Origin: Streptomyces sp. ICC1
Lineage (GTDB): Bacteria > Actinomycetota > Actinomycetes > Streptomycetales > Streptomycetaceae
NCBI RefSeq assembly: GCF_003287935.1
Contig: NZ_CP030287.1
Span: forward strand, 4,802,267-4,866,266
Reading direction: 5' to 3'
Length of the DNA stretch: 64,000 nt
A program made the position numbers and the translations under genes. Shown in pieces: positions 18,821-26,049 of the stretch. How positions within the stretch are numbered: position 1 is the stretch's first letter; the number at the start of each line of letters is the position of its first letter. The notes beneath the pieces were generated by a model, which saw only the letters and a list, made by a program, of their open reading frames with translations, was not told where the DNA came from and made no database searches.

Positions 18821-19318
18821 CGCGATTCGGCGCCGGCATCGCCCGCCGGCGTCGCCCGCCGGCTGGCCGGGGCCGGCATCCGCGTCGTACTGAACTCCGC
18901 GCGCAGCGAGGGCGCGGGCAAGGCCCTCGCCGCCGAGCTCCCGGACGCCGTCTACGTACGCGGCGACGTCGCGGACGCGGACGACGCGCGGCGCATCGTC
19001 CGGACCGCGATCGACACCTACGGCTCGATCCCGTACGCCGTCAGCAAGGCCGCGGTCAACCGCATGACGCGGCTCCTGGCCTCCCAGCTCGGCCCCGCCG
19101 TCCGGGTGAACGCCATCGCGCCCGGCCTCATCGACACCCCCTGGTACGAGGGCGAGGACCAGGTCTGGGAGAGCTCGCGCGAGTGGATCACCGAGAACAC
19201 CCCGCTGCGCCGCGTGGGCACCCCGGACGACGTGGCCGAGGCCGCGCTCCACCTGGTGAACGCCGCCTACACGACCGGCGACGTCCTCACCGTCGACGGC
19301 GGCCGACACGTGGTCTGA
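18821..19318 (+). pseudogene. Short-chain dehydrogenase with N-terminal and internal deletions
   Basis: The frame reads GVARRLAGAGIRVVLNSARS, then RGDVADADDARRIVRTAIDT, and jumps from TYG straight to SIPYAVSKAAVNRMTRLLAS. It ends NAIAPGLIDTPW and TTGDVLTVDGGRHVV. This is a classical SDR missing the start and TGxxxGIG cofactor motif. Also missing is the roughly 80-residue segment that normally carries NNAG and the catalytic Ser; the YxxxK motif (YAVSK) is kept. The internal join lies near 19027. No start codon with a ribosome site exists, so the gene is dead. Confidence 0.85.
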
Positions 19319-19411
19319 CCGCCCGGCCGGGCCCGGCACCCCAGTCCCGCCCCAGCCCCGCCCCAGCCCCGCCCCAGCCGGTTCCACATCGTGGACAACT
19401 ACCCTCGGAAT

Positions 19412-20773
19412 ATGAACGCAGAAGCCGATGCCCGCGCCGCCGCCAAGGCGGCAGTGAAAGAAGCCGACCGCAAGCACGTCTTCCACTCCTGGTCCGCCCA
19501 GGAGCTCATCGACCCGCTCGCCGTCGCCGGCGCCGAAGGCTCGTACTTCTGGGACTACGACGGCAACCGCTTCCTCGACTTCTCCAGCGCCCTCGTCTAC
19601 ACGAACATCGGCTACCAGCACCCCAAGGTCGCCGCGGCCATCGCCGAGCAGGCCGCGAAGCTCTGCACCGTCGCCCCCGGCTTCGCCGTCGACGTCCGCT
19701 CCGAGGCCGCCCGCCTCATCGCCGAGCGCACCCCGGGCGACCTCGACAAGGTCTTCTTCACCAACGCGGGCGCCGAGGCCGTCGAGAACGCCGTCCGCAT
19801 GGCCCGGCTGCACACCGGCCGGACCAAGGTGCTCTCGGCCTACCGCTCGTACCACGGCGCCACCTCCACCGCGATCAACCTCACGGGCGACGCGCGCCGC
19901 TTCGGCAACGACTCCGCCACGGCCGGCGTCGTCCACTTCTGGGGGCCGTTCGCCTACCGCTCGCCCTTCTACGCGGCCACCCCCGCCGAGGAGTGCGAGC
20001 GCGCCCTGCGCCACCTCGAGGACACCATCGTCTTCGAGGGCCCGCAGTCCGTCGCCGCGATCATCCTGGAGACCGTGGGCGGCGCCCCGGGCGTGCTCGT
20101 GCACCCCGACGGCTACCTGGCCGGCGTCCGCGAGCTCTGCGACCGCTTCGGGATCGTCTTCATCCTCGACGAGATCATGGTCGGCTTCGGGCGCACCGGC
20201 ACGTGGTTCGCCTCCGAGCACTGGGACGTCACCCCCGACCTCATCTGCTTCGCCAAGGGCATCACCAGCGGGTACGTCCCCCTCGGCGGCGTCGCCATCT
20301 CGGCCGCCATCGCCGAGACCTTCGCCCGCCGCCCCTACCCGGGCGGGCTGACGTACTCCGGGCACGTGCTGGCCTGCGCCGCCGCCGTCGCCACGGTCAA
20401 CGTGATGGAGGAGGAGGGCATCGTCGAGCAGTCCGCCCGCACCGGCGCCGAGCTGCTCGGCCCGGGCCTGCGCGCCCTCGCCGAGCGCCACCCGTCGGTC
20501 GGCGAGGTCCGGGGGCTCGGCACCTTCTGGGCCCTGGAGCTCGTCCGCAGCAAGGAGACCCGCGAACCGCTGGTCCCGTACAACGCGGCGGGCGCCGACA
20601 ACGCGCCGATGGCGGAGCTCGGGGCGGCCCTGAAGAAGAGCGGCATGTGGCCGCTGCTCGCCGGGAACCGCGTCCACGTCGCGCCGCCCTGCAACATCGC
20701 TGCCGAGGACGTCGCCAAGGGCCTGGCGATCCTCGACGAAGCCCTGACAGTGGCCGACGCGCACACGGTCTGA
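19412..20773 (+). CDS. Class III (aspartate aminotransferase-family) PLP aminotransferase
   Basis: 453 residues from ATG 19412; an in-frame GTG at 19391 would add seven residues, and neither start has a clear ribosome site. Fold-type I features: YFWDYDGNRFLDFSSALVYT, FFTNAGAEAVENAVRMARLH for phosphate binding, ILDEIMVGFGRTGTWFA with the Asp that contacts the PLP ring nitrogen, and the Schiff-base Lys near residue 282 (CFAKGITSGYVPLGG). The family transfers amino groups from omega- or alpha-amino acids to 2-oxo acids; the substrate cannot be fixed from sequence. The gene stands alone between an SDR remnant and urate oxidase. Confidence 0.9.
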   Translation: MNAEADARAAAKAAVKEADRKHVFHSWSAQELIDPLAVAGAEGSYFWDYDGNRFLDFSSALVYTNIGYQHPKVAAAIAEQAAKLCTVAPGFAVDVRSEAARLIAERTPGDLDKVFFTNAGAEAVENAVRMARLHTGRTKVLSAYRSYHGATSTAINLTGDARRFGNDSATAGVVHFWGPFAYRSPFYAATPAEECERALRHLEDTIVFEGPQSVAAIILETVGGAPGVLVHPDGYLAGVRELCDRFGIVFILDEIMVGFGRTGTWFASEHWDVTPDLICFAKGITSGYVPLGGVAISAAIAETFARRPYPGGLTYSGHVLACAAAVATVNVMEEEGIVEQSARTGAELLGPGLRALAERHPSVGEVRGLGTFWALELVRSKETREPLVPYNAAGADNAPMAELGAALKKSGMWPLLAGNRVHVAPPCNIAAEDVAKGLAILDEALTVADAHTV

Positions 20774-21030
20774 CCTGCGCAGATCGTACGGTTGCCCAAA
20801 TCGTGGGTGCCTGTTCTCGGAGGTTCCGCTCCCTTACGAACAGCATGTGAACGTGCTGGAATCAGCAGGCACCTACGGACCGGGATGCACGTCAGTCCCG
20901 GGGCGGTCCACATGATGATCCACGCGTGTGGCCGAACGGCGGGGGGCGGGCTGCGCGTCCGCCGGACGCCGGGCGTACGGGATCCGGACAACCGGACTCC
21001 GTGTTCCCGAGGACCGAAGGAAGACAGCGC

Positions 21031-21975
21031 ATGAGCAAGCACATCCTCGCCCAGAACCAGTACGGCAAGGCCGAGAACCGCATCGTCAAGGTCACCCGCA
21101 AGGGCACCGGGGGCACCTCCCAGACGGAGTCTGGGGGAGGATCCTGGCACGAGATCCGCGACCTGAACGTGTCGGTCGCCCTGCGCGGTGAGTTCCGCGA
21201 CGTCCACCTCACCGGCGACAACGCCAACTGCCTGCCCACCGACACCACCAAGAACACGGTGTACGCCTTCGGCAAGGAGCACGGCATCGCCTCCCCGGAG
21301 GCCTTCGGCATCCTGCTCGCCAAGCACTTCGTCTCCTCCCAGCAGCCGATCCGCGAGGCGCAGATCCGCATCGAGGAGTACGCCTGGGAGCGGATCCCGG
21401 TCCCGACGCGCAAGGAGCAGCACTCCTTCTCGCTCAAGGGCACCGAGGTGCGCACCGCGCAGATCACGTACAGCGAGACGACCGGCCTGCAGGTCATCTC
21501 GGGTCTGAAGGACCTGACCGTGATGAACTCGACCAACTCCGAGTTCCACGGGTTCATCAAGGACAAGTACACGACGCTGCAGGAGGCGTACGACCGCATC
21601 CTGGCGACCAAGGTCACCTCGCGCTGGGCGCACTCGGCGCTCGCCGCCGACGACCCGGAGTACGACTGGGACCAGTCGTACAAGAAGGTCCGCAAGCACA
21701 TGCTGGAAGCTTTCGCGGAGACCTACTCCTACTCGCTGCAGCAGACCCTGAACCAGATGGCCGAGCGCGTGCTCGACAACTGCCCCAAGGTCAACGAGGT
21801 GCGCCTCAACCTCCCCAACAAGCACCACTTCCTCGTCGACCTGGAGCCCTTCGGCCTCAAGAACGACAACGAGGTCTACTTCGCGGCGGACCGGATGTAC
21901 GGCCTGATCGAGGGCACCGTCCACCGCGACGGCGTGCAGCCGGTCATCGCGACGTCCGACTGGATCGCCGCCTGA
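21031..21975 (+). CDS. Factor-independent urate oxidase
   Basis: 314 residues, start ATG 21031 with AAGGAAG upstream. Uricase signatures are present: AQNQYGKAENRIVKV, ANCLPTDTTKNTVYAF with the conserved Thr, RIEEYAWERI, NSTNSEFHGFIKDKYTTL, and NLPNKHHFLVDLEPFGLKN. It converts urate, O2 and water to 5-hydroxyisourate and H2O2 in purine degradation. Residues about 25-39 (GTGGTSQTESGGGSW) are absent from typical uricases and are encoded by an inserted palindromic repeat, in frame. The usual partner genes for hydroxyisourate hydrolase and OHCU decarboxylase are not next to it. Confidence 0.95.
   Translation: MSKHILAQNQYGKAENRIVKVTRKGTGGTSQTESGGGSWHEIRDLNVSVALRGEFRDVHLTGDNANCLPTDTTKNTVYAFGKEHGIASPEAFGILLAKHFVSSQQPIREAQIRIEEYAWERIPVPTRKEQHSFSLKGTEVRTAQITYSETTGLQVISGLKDLTVMNSTNSEFHGFIKDKYTTLQEAYDRILATKVTSRWAHSALAADDPEYDWDQSYKKVRKHMLEAFAETYSYSLQQTLNQMAERVLDNCPKVNEVRLNLPNKHHFLVDLEPFGLKNDNEVYFAADRMYGLIEGTVHRDGVQPVIATSDWIAA
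21116..21140 (+). repeat. Palindromic repeat inserted in frame in the urate oxidase gene
   Basis: CCTCCCAGAC, a three-base loop GGA, and GTCTGGGGGAGG form a hairpin (two unpaired G in the right arm). GC-rich palindromes of this GGGGCACCTCCC...GGGGGAGG type are, to my knowledge, scattered in many copies in streptomycete genomes, mostly between genes. Here it lies inside an otherwise well-conserved gene and adds about 15 residues between two conserved segments near the N-terminus without shifting the frame. Confidence 0.7.
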
Positions 21976-21996
21976 TCCCCCTCCCGCTCTGACACC

Positions 21997-22030
21997 CGGC
22001 CCGGCCCGCGCCACCACGCGGCCCGGGCCG
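21997..22030. terminator. Bidirectional hairpin between convergent genes
   Basis: A 14-bp stem with one mismatch (21997-22010 against 22017-22030) and a six-base loop lies 22 nt after the urate oxidase stop and just before the stop of the leftward phosphatase gene. There is no T-run, as is common in streptomycetes. It probably terminates both transcripts. Confidence 0.65.
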
Positions 22031-22038
22031 CGGTGCCA

Positions 22039-22506
22039 CTAGCGGTCCTGCCCGGTCGTGTCGGGAGCCCCGAGCAGGAGGTTCCAGCGGCCCGAGCGCC
22101 CCGTCAGGACCGTCACCGACTCCGGGCGCGCGTCGAGCCGCCAGAAGGCCGCCGCGGGCAGCTCCAGCGCCCACACCACGGCCGCCCGTACGACGCCCTG
22201 CCCGACCACCGCCCGGTGCGTCCCCGGGGCCAGCCCGGCCAGGTGCAGGCCGACCCGTGCGATCAGCGCGTCCACCGACTCCCCGCCGCCGGGCGGCGCG
22301 TACGAGGTGTCGCCCGTCCACCGCCCCAGCGCGGCCGGGTCCTCGGCCGCCACCTCGTCGAGGGTCCGCCCCGTCCAGGAGCCGTGATCCTGCCCACGCA
22401 GCCCCTCGTGCCCCGGGCACGGATCCCGGTCCGGGAACCGGTGCGGGCGCTCCGCCCCGCCCAGCGGAGGTCTCACGAGCCGGACTCGAACAACCGTCCT
22501 CTTCAT
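22039..22506 (-). CDS. Shortened, catalytically degenerate histidine-phosphatase-family protein
   Basis: 155 residues. The C-terminal part matches the degenerate histidine-phosphatase paralogue often found with cbtAB (WTGRTLDEVAAEDPAALGRW, GGESVDALIARVGLHLAGL, PAAAFWRLDARPESVTVL). The N-terminal RHG motif is replaced by LVRP, the second catalytic His position reads VGQGVV, and the roughly 40 residues around the RCRETA motif are missing between FPDRD and GHEGLRG. Relatives are near 190 residues, so this copy has probably been deleted internally and is not a phosphatase. It is divergent from the cobalamin riboswitch and cbtBA. Confidence 0.6.
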   Translation of the reverse strand: MKRTVVRVRLVRPPLGGAERPHRFPDRDPCPGHEGLRGQDHGSWTGRTLDEVAAEDPAALGRWTGDTSYAPPGGGESVDALIARVGLHLAGLAPGTHRAVVGQGVVRAAVVWALELPAAAFWRLDARPESVTVLTGRSGRWNLLLGAPDTTGQDR

Positions 22507-22545
22507 AAGGGCAGCGTAAGCGCGGTACGGTCACGGACGACAAGA

Positions 22546-22638
22546 CGACGGCAGACGGAAGAACCGGTGAGAGTCCGGCACGGTCGCGCCACTGTGAAAC
22601 CTCCCGGAGGGGGAGGCGAGTCAGACCCGCCACCGTCG
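22546..22638 (+). promoter_or_regulatory. Cobalamin riboswitch
   Basis: The region has the B12 riboswitch hallmarks. Stem P1 is CGACGG (22546-22551) with CCGTCG (22633-22638). Inside are the segment around GGTGAGAGTCCGGCACGG, the box GCCACTG near 22588-22594, and AGTCAGAC at about 22619-22626. It lies in the leader of cbtB, with the start codon 50 nt beyond P1. It should reduce cbtBA expression when adenosylcobalamin is abundant, as for other cobalt uptake genes. Confidence 0.92.
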
Positions 22639-22687
22639 TCGCGAGCACCAATGACCGGGACGCGTGTTCCCCCTGGAGGTTCCTGCC

Positions 22688-22906
22688 ATGGCCCACTCCG
22701 CCGTGCCCACGACTGCCGCCCCCCTGGCCGTCGCCCCCATCTCCCTCTCCGCACTGGCCCCTTGGGCGCTGTTCGTCGGCGTCCTGATGATGGTCCTGCT
22801 CTACCTCGTCGGCGCCGAGCAGGGCGCCACCGCGATCTTCGAAGGCGACACCATCCACGAGTGGATGCACGACGGCCGCCACCTCCTCGGCTTCCCCTGC
22901 CACTGA
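22688..22906 (+). CDS. cbtB: Cobalt transporter subunit CbtB
   Basis: 72 residues with one membrane helix (ALFVGVLMMVLLYLVGAEQG) and the C-terminal His-rich motif EWMHDGRHLLGFPCH that is thought to bind the metal. The ATG at 22688 is preceded by GGAGG at 8 nt; an in-frame ATG 24 nt upstream would lie on the ribosome site. CbtB and CbtA form a predicted cobalt uptake system found behind B12 riboswitches in actinobacteria and proteobacteria, as here. Confidence 0.95.
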   Translation: MAHSAVPTTAAPLAVAPISLSALAPWALFVGVLMMVLLYLVGAEQGATAIFEGDTIHEWMHDGRHLLGFPCH

Positions 22907-22937
22907 TCTCCATCCTCAGCAAGGGAAGAACCGAACC

Positions 22938-23690
22938 ATGAACCCCATCTCCCCCCGCGTGCTCCTCGTCCGGGGCATGCTCGCCGGCCTGCTGGCCGGA
23001 GTCGCCGCCTTCCTCGTCGCGTACGTCCTCGGTGAATCCAAGGTGGACGCGGCGATCGCCATCGAGGAGGCCGGCGCCCACGACCACGGCGGCGGCGAGG
23101 CCGCCCCGGTCAGCCGGGCCCTCCAGGCAACGGCCGGCCTCGGCACCGGAACCCTGCTCTACGGGATCGCGCTCGGCGGCATCGCCGCGCTCGTCTTCTG
23201 CTACGCGGTCGGCCGCATCGGGCGCTTCGGCCCCCGGGCCACGGCGGCGCTGGTCGCCGGCGGTCTGTTCGTCACCGTCGGCCTGGTGCCGTTCTTCAAG
23301 TACCCCGCGAACCCGCCGGCCGTCGGAGACCCCGAGACGACCGTCCAGCGGACCACCCTCTACGTCCTGATGATCGCGCTCAGCGTGCTGCTCGCCCTGG
23401 GCGCGCTGATCCTGGGCAGGCGCCTGGCGCCGGCCCTGGGCAACTGGAACGCCTCGGTCACCGCCTCCCTCGCCTTCGTGGTGGCGGTCGGCATCGCCTA
23501 CGCGTCGCTGCCCGGCATCAACGAGGTGCCGGGGGACTTCCCGGCCGCGCTCGTCTGGCAGTTCCGGCTCGCCTCGCTGGCCATCCAGGCCGCGATGTGG
23601 ACCACTTTCGGCCTGACTTTCGGATTTCTTGCCGAACGGGCCCTTGTCCCGACCGCCGCACCCAAGGAGTCTGTACAGCCTGCGAGTTGA
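22938..23690 (+). CDS. cbtA: Cobalt transporter subunit CbtA
   Basis: 250 residues with about six hydrophobic segments (for example GMLAGLLAGVAAFLVAYVLG and TLYVLMIALSVLLALGALIL). After TM1 comes the family's His-containing loop AGAHDHGGGEAAPVSRALQ, a likely metal ligand, and then the conserved LVPFFKYPANPP stretch. It starts 31 nt after cbtB and shares the riboswitch-controlled transcript. Confidence 0.95.
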   Translation: MNPISPRVLLVRGMLAGLLAGVAAFLVAYVLGESKVDAAIAIEEAGAHDHGGGEAAPVSRALQATAGLGTGTLLYGIALGGIAALVFCYAVGRIGRFGPRATAALVAGGLFVTVGLVPFFKYPANPPAVGDPETTVQRTTLYVLMIALSVLLALGALILGRRLAPALGNWNASVTASLAFVVAVGIAYASLPGINEVPGDFPAALVWQFRLASLAIQAAMWTTFGLTFGFLAERALVPTAAPKESVQPAS

Positions 23691-23728
23691 GTGCTCGAGC
23701 AGGTGACTGAAGGGCCGGTGGCGGCACA

Positions 23729-24037
23729 ATGGCGACGGTGATCCGGGAGTACCGGGAGTACCCGGGGCACCGGGAGTCCTCGTACCCGCACAGGCTGCGG
23801 GAACTGCGGGAGTGGCGCGGCTGGACGGGCGCCGCCCCGTTCTGGCTCAACTCGCTCCTGCTGCTCCCGGCCCCCTTCACCTCCGTCACCCTGCTCGCGC
23901 AGTTCGGCATCATCGGCACTCTGGCCGCCGTCGGCGGCCTGGCCCGCCACCTCTGGTCGGGTGACTACGGCCATCCGGCCATCCACACCGCCGCCGCACT
24001 CATGGGTGCGGCGGCCGTGGTGTTCGTGGTGGTGTAA
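23729..24037 (+). CDS. Small membrane protein, unknown function
   Basis: 102 residues with a basic Arg/Tyr-rich N-terminus (REYREYPGHRESSYPHRLRE) partly encoded by a CCGGGAGTA repeat, and two hydrophobic segments (NSLLLLPAPFTSVTLLAQFG and TAAALMGAAAVVFVVV). It starts at ATG 23729, 39 nt after cbtA, with a weak ribosome site. It may ride on the cbt transcript, but nothing links it to cobalt. I do not recognise the family. Confidence 0.55.
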   Translation: MATVIREYREYPGHRESSYPHRLRELREWRGWTGAAPFWLNSLLLLPAPFTSVTLLAQFGIIGTLAAVGGLARHLWSGDYGHPAIHTAAALMGAAAVVFVVV

Positions 24038-24169
24038 CCGGGGCCGTGCGACCGGGGCCGTGCGGTCGGCTGAGGGGCCGGCCGGCGGCGGCGTGGTGGG
24101 GCTGGCCCCCCTGCGAGCCGTCCCGGCTGCCGGATGGAGCGGCCGCGGCTGCCCAACCATCCTCGTTCC

Positions 24170-25678
24170 ATGACCACTTACCGCCGCAAGGCCGCACTCC
24201 TCACCCTCTGCGCCACCTCCGTCGCCGCCGCCCTGACGGGTACCGCGCAGGCCTCACCGGCGTCCGCGAGCCCCTCCCCGCCGGCCCTGGTGTGGGCGGA
24301 CTGCACGCACACCGGGCACCTGGCCGGCCAGCAGTGCGCGAAGCTGTCCGTCCCCCTCGACTACGCCGATCCGGGCGGCCCGCAGGTCTCCCTCGCCGTG
24401 TCCAGGCTACCCAGCACCCGCCCGGCCGCCCGCCGCGGCACGCTCGCGGTGATCCCCGGCGGGCCCGGCGGCTCCGGCGTGCAGCGGCTGTCGCAGAAGG
24501 GCGCCGCACTGGACCGGGAGATGGCGGGGGCCTACGACCTCGTCGCGCTCGACCCGCGCGGGGTGGGCGGCAGCGTGACCGCCCGGTGCGCCACCGACGC
24601 CGCCGACCGGCACCTGGTGACCCTGCGCTCCTGGGCCGCTCCCGACGGCGGGATCGAGGAGAACACCGCCCGCTCCCGCCGGGTGGCCGAGGCCTGCGCC
24701 GCGAACGGCGGCCCGGAGCTGCGCAGCTTCACCACGGCCAACCAGGTGCGCGACCTCGACCGGTTCCGCGAGGCGCTCGGCGAGCGCAAACTGTCGGCCT
24801 GGGGCGTCTCCTACGGGGCGTACGTGGGCGCCGTGTACGCGCAGAAGTTCCCGCGGCGCACCGACCGCGTGGTGCTGGACAGCAGCGGGGACCCCGATCC
24901 GGAGCGGGTCGCCCGGGGCTGGCTCGCGAACATGGCGCAGGGCGCCGAGGACCGCTTCCCCGACTTCGCCGCCTGGGCGGCGGACCCGGCGCGGGAAGCC
25001 GAGGGGCTGCGCCTGGCCGCGCACCCGGACGACGTACGCCCGCTGTTCCTGTCCCTCGCGGCCCGGCTGGACGGCGAGCCGCGGCCCTCGGACGTGCCGG
25101 GGGTCCCGCTGACCGGCAACGTGCTGCGCCAGGCCCTGCAGAACTCCCTCTACGGCGACGCCCTCTTCCCCGCCTTCGCCCGCCTCGTCCGCTCGGCCCA
25201 GGACCCGGCCGCCGTACCGGTGCTGCCCAAGGAGCTCGCCGGACCGCTGCCGGACACGGACGCCTCGCTGATGGTCGGGGTCATCTGCAACGACGCGGCC
25301 TGGCCGAAGGACCCGGCCCGGTACGCGAGCGCGGTCGCGGCGGACCGCGTCGCGCACCCCCTGACGGCCGGCATGCCGGTGAACATCACCCCGTGCGCCT
25401 TCTGGAAGGACGCCCCGGCGGAACGCCCGACCCGCATCACCGGCCGGGGGCCGTCGAACATCCTGATGGTCCAGAACCTCCGCGACCCGGCGACCCCGTA
25501 CTCCGGGGCCCTGGAGATGCGTGCCGCCCTCGGCCCGCGGGCCCGCCTGCTCACCGTCGACCACGGCGGACACGGCGTCTACCTCGGCAACGGCAACGCC
25601 TGCGCCGACCGCACGGTCACCACGTACCTCACGACGGGCCGCCGCCCGGCCCGCGACACCGCGTGCGCGGACGGCTGA
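24170..25678 (+). CDS. Secreted alpha/beta hydrolase, tripeptidyl-aminopeptidase-like
   Basis: 502 residues with a signal peptide (LLTLCATSVAAALTGTAQAS). The domain order matches the S33-like exported peptidases of streptomycetes (SlpD/E and Tap type). An oxyanion segment GTLAVIPGGPGGSGVQRLS comes first, then the nucleophile S214 in GVSYGAYVG. The C-terminal domain has NILMVQNLRDPATPYSGALE for the acid and VDHGGHGVYLGNG for the catalytic His. It probably cleaves short peptides outside the cell. The ATG at 24170 gives the best signal peptide; the ribosome site is weak. Confidence 0.9.
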   Translation: MTTYRRKAALLTLCATSVAAALTGTAQASPASASPSPPALVWADCTHTGHLAGQQCAKLSVPLDYADPGGPQVSLAVSRLPSTRPAARRGTLAVIPGGPGGSGVQRLSQKGAALDREMAGAYDLVALDPRGVGGSVTARCATDAADRHLVTLRSWAAPDGGIEENTARSRRVAEACAANGGPELRSFTTANQVRDLDRFREALGERKLSAWGVSYGAYVGAVYAQKFPRRTDRVVLDSSGDPDPERVARGWLANMAQGAEDRFPDFAAWAADPAREAEGLRLAAHPDDVRPLFLSLAARLDGEPRPSDVPGVPLTGNVLRQALQNSLYGDALFPAFARLVRSAQDPAAVPVLPKELAGPLPDTDASLMVGVICNDAAWPKDPARYASAVAADRVAHPLTAGMPVNITPCAFWKDAPAERPTRITGRGPSNILMVQNLRDPATPYSGALEMRAALGPRARLLTVDHGGHGVYLGNGNACADRTVTTYLTTGRRPARDTACADG

Positions 25679-25682
25679 GCGG

Positions 25683-25901
25683 TCACTGGAGGAGCGAGTG
25701 CAGGGCCGATACGCAGGCCCCGGCGGCGGCCAGCCCGGCCAGGGCCCCCGCCGCCGGGCCGCCGCCGGCCAGGACGGCGAGCCCGCCGGTGGTCGCGCCG
25801 AGCACCGCCGAGGAGAGCAGGATGAGCGCGGTGCGCACGGTCATGAACGGGCCGGGCGGAGGGGGGACCTGGGGTTCCCGGGACTGCTGGGAGTGCGTCA
25901 T
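25683..25901 (-). CDS. Small membrane protein, 72 residues
   Basis: Starts MTHSQQSREPQVPPPPGPFM at ATG 25901 and continues as two hydrophobic segments (ALILLSSAVLGATTGGLAVL, and a Gly/Ala-rich helix ending SALHSLLQ). An ATG nine nt upstream is an alternative start; neither has a strong ribosome site. It converges tightly with the hydrolase gene (4 nt apart) and is divergent from the WD40 gene, sharing the region with the operator at 25966-25986. Function unknown. Confidence 0.5.
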   Translation of the reverse strand: MTHSQQSREPQVPPPPGPFMTVRTALILLSSAVLGATTGGLAVLAGGGPAAGALAGLAAAGACVSALHSLLQ

Positions 25902-25965
25902 GGGTCCCATGGCAGCAGAGGCGGGGCCTGTTGACCTGCACCGCACGAACGAAGTCGTAACCGGG

Positions 25966-25986
25966 CCGAACTTCATTGAAGTTCGG
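25966..25986. promoter_or_regulatory. Perfect 21-bp inverted repeat (10-bp arms) upstream of the HTH-WD40 gene
   Basis: The arms CCGAACTTCA and TGAAGTTCGG are exact reverse complements around one central T. The site lies 64 nt before the GTG of the WD40 gene and 65 nt before the divergent small membrane gene, in the right place for an operator acting on both. A helix-turn-helix-like segment in the WD40 protein makes self-regulation an obvious hypothesis. Confidence 0.7.
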
Positions 25987-26049
25987 TTCCGAGCCTGGTC
26001 AACTCCCCTAATCTGGGCGCCGAAAGCGGCGAACGGCGGAGGGTCCAGC

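Noticed and set aside
18821..19318. Functional short-chain dehydrogenase starting at ATG 19064
   Set aside because: The 84-codon frame begins inside the YxxxK region and has no cofactor-binding half, so it cannot be an enzyme.
22470..22510. tRNA-like TTCGA-GTCC element on the reverse strand
   Set aside because: The bases are explained as the coding start of the phosphatase-like gene, and no acceptor stem or anticodon arm can be folded around them.
24046..26049. Long forward frame leading into the WD40 gene
   Set aside because: It is a shadow frame of the secreted hydrolase; the WD40 gene has its own GTG with GGAGGG at 26050.
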